Shown here: one piece after another, positions 58,570 to 64,000 of the stretch
Layout of the letters: every line of letters starts with the position of its first letter
Numbering within the stretch: the stretch's first letter is position 1
Notes under the pieces: model-generated
What the model saw: the letters and a program-made list of their open reading frames with translations, nothing else
Told to the model about the DNA's origin: nothing
Databases searched by the model: none
Source of the DNA: Hydrogenovibrio halophilus DSM 15072
GTDB taxonomy: Bacteria; Pseudomonadota; Gammaproteobacteria; Thiomicrospirales; Thiomicrospiraceae
Direction of reading: 5' to 3'
NCBI RefSeq assembly: GCF_000384235.1
Contig: NZ_KB913033.1
Location: 310,001-374,000 of the forward strand
Length of the DNA: 64,000 nucleotides
Translations under genes and position numbers: made by a program

Positions 58570-59391
58570 CTAAATGCCCCCGCCAGACACCACAAAGCTG
58601 TTGGCCAGCGTGCCCATGATCAACGCCCAACCATCAATCAACACAAACAGCATGATCTTGAACGGCAACGAGATGATCATGGGCGAGAGCATCATCATCC
58701 CCATCGACATCAGCAGCGTCGCCACCACCAGATCAATGATCAGAAACGGAATAAAAATCAAGAACCCGATCTGAAACGCGGTCTTAAGTTCGCTGGTCAT
58801 GTATGCAGGAATCAGAATCTTGAACGGCACCTCCGACGGCTCGGTCAGAGTCACCTCCGCCATTTCGGCAAACATGCCCAGATCGTCCTGCCGGGTCTGT
58901 TGCAGCATAAACTGATGCATCGGCTTGGAAGCAATGTCAATCGCCTCCACGAACTGAATTTCCTCTTCCAGATACGGCGACACCGCCGTCTCGTATATCC
59001 GCTCCAGCACCGGGGACATGATAAACAGGGTCAGAAACAGCGCCAGCCCGATCAACACCTGACTGGACGGTGTCTGCTGTGTCCCAAGCGCCAGGCGCAA
59101 CAACGCCAGCACCACAATGATTCGCAGAAACGCCGTCATCGCAATCAGCACCGCTGGCAACAGAGTCAGCCCCGTCATCAGCAGCAGTATCTGCATGGTC
59201 AGGGTATAGTCCTGATTGCCGTCGGCGTCGGTTTCCACCGTAAACGCCGGAATGCCCGGTTCGGCCCAGGCCTGAACCGACCACAACAACATGCTCACCG
59301 GCACCAGCGCCAACAGGCCGAACCAGAACAAGCCCCGCGCCCAGCCGGGCAGCGCCATCCGGCGCTTCTGTGCACTGGTCTCTGCACTCAT
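58570..59391 (-). CDS. fliP: Flagellar export protein FliP
   Basis: 273 aa. Signal-like N-terminal hydrophobic segment (about 20-43, ending AWA), then four helices and the FliP hallmarks MTAFLRIIVVLALLR and GLALFLTLF. Overlaps fliO by 4 bp. Confidence 0.96.
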   Translation of the reverse strand: MSAETSAQKRRMALPGWARGLFWFGLLALVPVSMLLWSVQAWAEPGIPAFTVETDADGNQDYTLTMQILLLMTGLTLLPAVLIAMTAFLRIIVVLALLRLALGTQQTPSSQVLIGLALFLTLFIMSPVLERIYETAVSPYLEEEIQFVEAIDIASKPMHQFMLQQTRQDDLGMFAEMAEVTLTEPSEVPFKILIPAYMTSELKTAFQIGFLIFIPFLIIDLVVATLLMSMGMMMLSPMIISLPFKIMLFVLIDGWALIMGTLANSFVVSGGGI

Positions 59392-59906
59392 TGGCCGCTC
59401 CCTTTGTTTGGTTTGGCCGATGTGCGTTTCAACGCCTCCTGCAACCGATTGGCAAAGGCCCCGCTTGGCAGGCTCGAACGCGTGGCCACCTCAATCGGTG
59501 TCTCCAGTTCTTTCAACAAAGTGATTTTGGCTGTGGTCACCCCTACCAGCAACTGCTGATCGCCCACCTGCATCAGCACAATGCGCTCTTTCTGGCCCAC
59601 ACTCATCACGCTCAGCACTTTCATGGCTTCACCGGCCACGCCCTGAACCCGCCCGAAACGTTTCAACAGCCAAGCGCTGGCAAAAATGATCAGCAGAATG
59701 AAAATCAGCGACAGGATGATCTGCGAAATGTAACTCGATGGCTCCAGCCCAGCGGTCATGCCGGTTTCAGGCAAGGATGCCTGCGTTTGTGACGATGACG
59801 CAACCGGACCGTTTTCGGAATCGGCAGGCGTCTGTGCCCAGCTTTTTTCCCCAAAAAACAGGGAAACGCAGAAAATAAAAAGAATAACAGGTAACAAGGA
59901 TTTCAT
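59388..59906 (-). CDS. fliO: Flagellar assembly protein FliO
   Basis: 172 aa. N-terminal signal-like segment, one strong membrane helix (about 68-92) and a C-terminal SpoIIIJ-like beta domain (VLSVMSVGQKERIVLMQVGDQQLLVGVT). Helps assemble FliP. First gene of this cluster; the usual upstream fliLMN are not in the window and ygfZ is divergent. Start ATG at 59906 is preferred to one at 59939. Confidence 0.88.
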   Translation of the reverse strand: MKSLLPVILFIFCVSLFFGEKSWAQTPADSENGPVASSSQTQASLPETGMTAGLEPSSYISQIILSLIFILLIIFASAWLLKRFGRVQGVAGEAMKVLSVMSVGQKERIVLMQVGDQQLLVGVTTAKITLLKELETPIEVATRSSLPSGAFANRLQEALKRTSAKPNKGSGQ

Positions 59907-59994
59907 GACCTTGAATTGTAATGGATATTCCGGTGCCATGTCAGTAATTATTGGTCTTGCAACCCGCCCCTTACCCCGGACCTGTGACCTCAGG

Positions 59995-60000
59995 TATAAT
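59995..60000 (+). promoter_or_regulatory. -10 box of ygfZ
   Basis: TATAAT, 55 nt before ygfZ, with a weak TTACCC 18 nt upstream. Confidence 0.4.
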
Positions 60001-60055
60001 AACCAAATTCCATACCAAATCAGTCAGAAATTACGACAGAAACAAAGGAACCACT

Positions 60056-61120
60056 ATGCACCCACAATGGCAGACGTTTTTACAGGAACAGGGCGCCACG
60101 CTCAACGATCAGGGCGCGGTCACCAGCTGGGGTCAGCCCGAGCTGGAACGAATCATGGTCAAGCACGGCCCGGTGCGTGCCAGTCTGGCCCACAAAGGCC
60201 TGATCCGCCTCAGCGGCGAAGAAGCGTTTGACTTTCTGCAGGGACAGCTGACCAACGACCTGACAAACGTGAGCGAAGAACACGCCCAGCTCAGCGGCTA
60301 CTGCGACCCGCAAGGCCATTTGCTGGCGCTGTTTACCGTCTTCAAAATTGACCAGGCCTGGTATCTGCACTGCGACCCGGACGTCACCGACAACGTGGTC
60401 AAACGCCTGAACATGTACAAGCTGCGGGCCAAAGTCGAGATCGAAGACGTCAGTGACCAACTGGTCCAAATTGGCTATGCCGGGGAGTTTGCCGACCTGA
60501 ACATTCAGCGTCTGCTCGACACCAAAATCAAAGACCTGTATCAGACCCATCCTTTGCATGACCTGCCCGACAGTTACGGCATCAAGGTGCCGGGGCCTTA
60601 TCACCGCTATCTGTTCGTGGCCCCGCCGGACCATGCACAAACCCTCTGGCAGGCTCTGACCGGCAACGGCGAAGCCACCAATGACGCCGACTGGCAGTTG
60701 CTGGATGTGGTCAGCGGCCTGCCGCGTCTGGCCCAAGCCACGACAGGCCAGTTCATCGCCCAGTTTCTCAATCTGGACAAGCTTGATGCCATCAACTTCC
60801 GCAAAGGCTGTTTTCCGGGCCAGGAAGTGATCGCCCGCCTGCATTTTCGCGGCAAGGTCACCAAACGCATGGTGCGTCTGCACCTGAAAGACAATCAAGC
60901 CGAACTGGCACCCGGCGAGACGTTCAAACTGCTGGACCAGAACGACAAAGCCTACAAATTCACCCTGATCAATGCCGCCGAAGACATTGAAGACGGCAAA
61001 GTCTGTCTCGCCATCACCACCCTCAAACCGCTGGAATCGGCCCTGGCCCCGCTCAAAACCGAAGCTGGCCAGCCTGCCACGATCGAACCCCTGCCCTACG
61101 ACATCCTGTCGGAAGATTGA
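60056..61120 (+). CDS. ygfZ: Folate-dependent Fe-S cluster protein YgfZ
   Basis: Tetrahydrofolate-binding protein aiding Fe-S cluster enzymes. 354 aa. GcvT-like fold with the signature KGCFPGQEVIAR (C252). A palindrome copy (60351-60362) in the coding region reads DQAWY. Start ATG follows AAAGGA. Ends at a strong terminator. Confidence 0.93.
   Translation: MHPQWQTFLQEQGATLNDQGAVTSWGQPELERIMVKHGPVRASLAHKGLIRLSGEEAFDFLQGQLTNDLTNVSEEHAQLSGYCDPQGHLLALFTVFKIDQAWYLHCDPDVTDNVVKRLNMYKLRAKVEIEDVSDQLVQIGYAGEFADLNIQRLLDTKIKDLYQTHPLHDLPDSYGIKVPGPYHRYLFVAPPDHAQTLWQALTGNGEATNDADWQLLDVVSGLPRLAQATTGQFIAQFLNLDKLDAINFRKGCFPGQEVIARLHFRGKVTKRMVRLHLKDNQAELAPGETFKLLDQNDKAYKFTLINAAEDIEDGKVCLAITTLKPLESALAPLKTEAGQPATIEPLPYDILSED
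60351..60362. repeat. Iterated palindrome, copy 13 (coding)
   Basis: ACCAGGCCTGGT within ygfZ; encodes DQAW, as in flhF. Confidence 0.95.
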
Positions 61121-61140
61121 TCCGACAACCGCCAGACGCA

Positions 61141-61182
61141 AAAAAGCCGCCATGACTTTGTTCGGTCATGGCGGCTTTTTTC
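61141..61182. terminator. Strong bidirectional terminator ygfZ/lysS
   Basis: Perfect 17-bp stem (61141-61157 with 61166-61182), 8-nt loop, A-run and T-run on either side. Serves both convergent genes. Confidence 0.92.
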
Positions 61183-61250
61183 ATGGCACCGCGACACCGC
61201 CATCTTGCGGCTTAAGAAGATACGACACGATACGACGCGGTCGAACCTGA

Positions 61251-62765
61251 TCAGGCTTGGCGCATATGCGGAAACAGCAGCACATCGCGGATGCTGGGCT
61301 TGTCGGCGAAGAGCATGACCAGACGGTCGATGCCGATGCCTTCGCCTGCGGCCGGTGGCATACCGTGCTCCAGGGCGACGATGTAATCTTCGTCGTAATG
61401 CATGGCCTCTTCGTCGCCCGCGTCCTTGGCATTGGCCTGTTCGCGGAAACGCGCGGCCTGATCTTCGGCGTCGTTCAACTCGTTAAAGCCGTTGGCCAGT
61501 TCACGCCCGCCGATGAACAGCTCAAAACGATCGGTGATAAACGGATCGGCGTCATTGCAGCGTGCCAATGGCGACACTTCGGCCGGGTACTCGGTAATGA
61601 AAGTCGGATCTTTGAGCTGATGCTCAGCGGTTTCTTCAAAAATCTCGGTCTGAATTTTGCCCAGACCGGCCTCGCCATCCACCTGAATTTTCAGGCGCTC
61701 CGCCACGGCTCTGGCCGCGTCCAGCGTGGCCAGATCGGCTTCGGTCAAATCCGGGTTGTATTTCAAAATCGCGTCTTTCAGCGTCATCCGCGCAAACGGT
61801 TTGCCGAAATCGTAAATCTCGCCCTGATAATGCACTTGCGACGTGCCCTGGGTCAACTCGGCCAGCTCTTTGAGCAGTTGCTCGGTCGCGTCCATCAATT
61901 CGGTGTAATCGGTGTAGGCAGCGTAAAACTCCACCATGGTAAATTCAGGATTGTGGCGTGTGGACAACCCTTCATTGCGGAAACTGCGGTTGATCTCAAA
62001 CACCCGCTCAAATCCGCCAACCAGCAAACGCTTAAGGTACAGCTCCGGCGCAATCCGCAGATACAGCGGCATGTCCAGCGCATTGTGATGGGTGGCAAAC
62101 GGCTTGGCCGTGGCCCCGCCCGGAATCACATGCATCATCGGCGTTTCCACTTCCATAAACCCTTCGCGGATCAGGAACTCGCGCACATGCTGAACCACTT
62201 TTGAACGCAGCATAAAGGTGTCGCGGCTGTCTTCGTTCACGATCAGGTCAATGTAACGCTGACGGTATTTGACTTCCTGGTCCTGCAGACCGTGGAACTT
62301 GTCCGGCAGCGGACGGATCGCCTTGGTGATCAATTCAATGTGGGTGACATGCACCGTCAGTTCACCGGTATTGGTTTTGAACAGCGTGCCTTCCGCGCCC
62401 ACGATGTCGCCCAGATCCCATTTTTTGAACTGGGTGTTGTAAAAGCCCTCCGGCAACTCATCGCGGGTCACATAAATCTGAATGCGCCCGTGTGTGTCCT
62501 GCAAGGTGGCAAAACTGGCCTTGCCCATGATCCGGCGCAGCACCATGCGCCCGGCCACTTTGACCTGAACCGGTTCGGCCTCGGCCAGTGCCTCTTTGCT
62601 CAAAGCATCATAGCCTTCATGCAAGTCTACTGACACATCAGTACGGCGAAACGTATTGGGGTAAGCCTGTCCGGCTTTCCGCAGATTCTGCAGCTTGGCG
62701 CGTCTTTCCGCGATGATCTGGTTTTCGTCCACTTCGGGTTTCTCGGCCTGATTGTTGTTTGCCAT
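61251..62765 (-). CDS. lysS: Lysyl-tRNA synthetase (class II)
   Basis: 504 aa. OB-fold anticodon-binding domain (about 60-175), class II motif 1, motif 2 ([20 protein letters not shown]) and motif 3 ([10 protein letters not shown]). Start ATG at 62765 follows AGGA. Downstream of prfB as in many bacteria; a palindrome copy lies between. Confidence 0.97.
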   Translation of the reverse strand: MANNNQAEKPEVDENQIIAERRAKLQNLRKAGQAYPNTFRRTDVSVDLHEGYDALSKEALAEAEPVQVKVAGRMVLRRIMGKASFATLQDTHGRIQIYVTRDELPEGFYNTQFKKWDLGDIVGAEGTLFKTNTGELTVHVTHIELITKAIRPLPDKFHGLQDQEVKYRQRYIDLIVNEDSRDTFMLRSKVVQHVREFLIREGFMEVETPMMHVIPGGATAKPFATHHNALDMPLYLRIAPELYLKRLLVGGFERVFEINRSFRNEGLSTRHNPEFTMVEFYAAYTDYTELMDATEQLLKELAELTQGTSQVHYQGEIYDFGKPFARMTLKDAILKYNPDLTEADLATLDAARAVAERLKIQVDGEAGLGKIQTEIFEETAEHQLKDPTFITEYPAEVSPLARCNDADPFITDRFELFIGGRELANGFNELNDAEDQAARFREQANAKDAGDEEAMHYDEDYIVALEHGMPPAAGEGIGIDRLVMLFADKPSIRDVLLFPHMRQA

Positions 62766-62827
62766 ACCTTTTCCTGTCATGTTTTAAAACGTTGGTGTGA
62801 TGTTTGCGCAGACGCAATGCTTTTTTA

Positions 62828-62839
62828 ACCAGGCCTGGT
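62828..62839. repeat. Iterated palindrome, copy 14
   Basis: ACCAGGCCTGGT, 5 nt after the prfB stop. Confidence 0.95.
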
Positions 62840-62844
62840 CAATA

Positions 62845-63940
62845 TCAGACCCCGGCCTGCAGATTGGGCACAATGAATTGATCCAGATCGCCGTCCAGCA
62901 CCGCTTGGGTATTGCCGGTTTCCACATTGGTACGCAGATCCTTGATCCGCCCGGAATCGAGCACGTAAGAACGAATCTGACTGCCCCAGCCAATGTCGGA
63001 CTTGTTGTCTTCCATTGCCTGTTTCTCGGCATTGCGGCTGAGCAATTCCTGCTCATACAACTTGGCCCGCAACTGCTTCATCGCCTCGGCCTTGTTCTGG
63101 TGCTGGGAGCGCCCCATCTGACACTGGGTCACCGTATTGGTGGGCAAATGGGTGATTCGCACCGCCGATTCGGTCCGGTTGACGTGCTGACCACCGGCCC
63201 CGCTGGCGCGGTAAACATCGATCCGCAAATCCGCCGGATTGATGTCGATTTCAAAACTGTCGTCGATCTCAGGCGACACAAACACCGACGCAAACGAGGT
63301 ATGGCGACGGTTGCCCGAATCAAACGGCGACTTGCGCACCAGACGGTGCACACCGGTTTCGGTGCGCAGCCAGCCAAAGGCATGATCGCCCTGAATGTGA
63401 ATGGTCGCGCTTTTGATCCCGGCGACGTCCCCGTCCGAAGCCTCCAGCAAATCGGCCTTGAAGCCGTGGCTCTCGGCCCAACGCAAATACATGCGCAACA
63501 GCATATTGGCCCAGTCCTGGGCTTCGGTGCCGCCGGAGCCGGACTGAATGTCCAGATAGGCGTTGTTGGCGTCCATTTCGCCCGAGAACATGCGCTGAAA
63601 TTCCAGCTTCTCCAGCAGGGTTTCCAGCCGACGCATTTCGTCTCGGACCTCGTCGGCCATTTCCTCGTCGTCTTCGGCCTCGACCATCTCCAGCAGTTCT
63701 TCCACCGACTGCAGGGATTCGCCCAGATCGGCCAAGACCTCCACCACCGATTCCAGATGGGACTTTTCCTTGCCCAGAGCCTGCGCCTTGTCTGGATTGC
63801 TCCAGACATCCGGATCTTCCAGCTCGCGGGCGACTTCCTCTAAGCGTTCCTGCTTCTGGTCAAAGTCAAAGATACCCCCTCAGCGAACTGCCTCGCTCCC
63901 GGAAGTCCTTAATCTGTTGATAAATTGGATTGAGCTCCAT
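62845..63940 (-). CDS. prfB: Peptide chain release factor 2 (programmed +1 frameshift)
   Basis: Recognises UAA and UGA stops. ATG at 63940 opens a 24-codon ORF ending at UGA (63868-63866) in the context AGGGGG-TAT-CTT-TGA-C; a +1 shift at CTT continues into the main frame from 63867, giving 364 aa (E. coli 365). SPF codon-recognition motif in RKSPFDSG and catalytic GGQ in [11 protein letters not shown]. The frameshift lets RF2 level control its own synthesis. Confidence 0.97.
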
Positions 63941-63979
63941 TGATAACGCCCTTGATTGAACCAAAAAAAGTAAACGAAA

Positions 63980-63985
63980 ATTATA
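63980..63985 (-). promoter_or_regulatory. -10 box of prfB
   Basis: TATAAT on the minus strand, 39 nt before the prfB ATG. The -35 would lie at or beyond the window edge. Confidence 0.45.
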
Positions 63986-64000
63986 GCACCCCCATGGGTT

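Noticed and set aside
59261-59275. Further palindrome copy in fliP
   Set aside because: CCCAGGCCTGAA matches only part of the motif and breaks symmetry.

Overview
This 64 kb window is chromosomal DNA from a gammaproteobacterium. The mreBCD-mrdAB-dacC-dat-ybeD-lipB-lipA order, the fliOPQR-flhBAF-flhG-fliA-cheYZAW order, the gatCAB operon, a frameshifted prfB, and Calvin/gluconeogenic fbp all fit. A Thiomicrospira/Hydrogenovibrio-like (Thiotrichales) host is my best guess, but it rests on gene flavour, not on a marker search. No rRNA, tRNA, CRISPR array, prophage or intact insertion sequence was seen. Coding density is high, and the ends cut rnr (left) and the upstream part of the prfB promoter (right).

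Layout. 1-9.2 kb: housekeeping genes (rnr, an orphan dihydrolipoyl-dehydrogenase-like gene, mltF, thiI, fbp, ppa). 9.2-23.5 kb: an accessory chemotaxis system in three pieces (cheR-cheB-mcp; cheY-STAS beside fliK-like and flhB-like genes; cheD-cheA-CheZ-like). Between the pieces lie a divergent umuC/umuD pair, a comEA-like gene, a Pcm-like methyltransferase and a periplasmic-type ATP-dependent DNA ligase (LigE). 23.6-36.2 kb: purine and tRNA functions (tadA, guaA, guaB), a small lipoprotein, a CbiM-like permease, an RDD protein, serB, a Tat-exported metallo-beta-lactamase-fold protein, sufE, htpX and gatCAB. 36.6-47.3 kb: cell shape and wall (mreBCD, mrdA, rodA, dacC, dat), lipoylation (ybeD, lipB, lipA) and hslO. 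47.3-59.9 kb: one long leftward flagellar/chemotaxis cluster from fliO to cheW. 60-64 kb: ygfZ, lysS, prfB.

The most striking feature is not a gene. A perfect 12-bp palindrome, ACCAGGCCTGGT, usually inside the longer form TTRACCAGGCCTGGTYAA with T-rich left and A-rich right flanks, occurs 14 times, about once per 4.6 kb, where well under one copy is expected by chance. Eleven copies are intergenic. All lie downstream of at least one gene end, mostly within about 90 bases of a stop codon, and none lies in any of the nine divergent promoter gaps. This looks like a genome-wide iterated signal (uptake sequence, nucleoid or methylation site) that I cannot assign to a known system. ComEA-like and LigE genes in the same window make a DNA-uptake role worth testing.

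Other notable points: three proteins of the accessory chemotaxis system (receptor, CheD, CheZ-like protein) share an acidic-LF C-terminal tail, and the receptor and CheZ-like protein also carry a CheZ-type DxxxQ motif. Two 161-bp MITE copies differ only by transitions. UmuD is N-terminally extended and divergent from umuC. Hsp33 lacks two of its four zinc cysteines. mreC has no normal start codon in frame.
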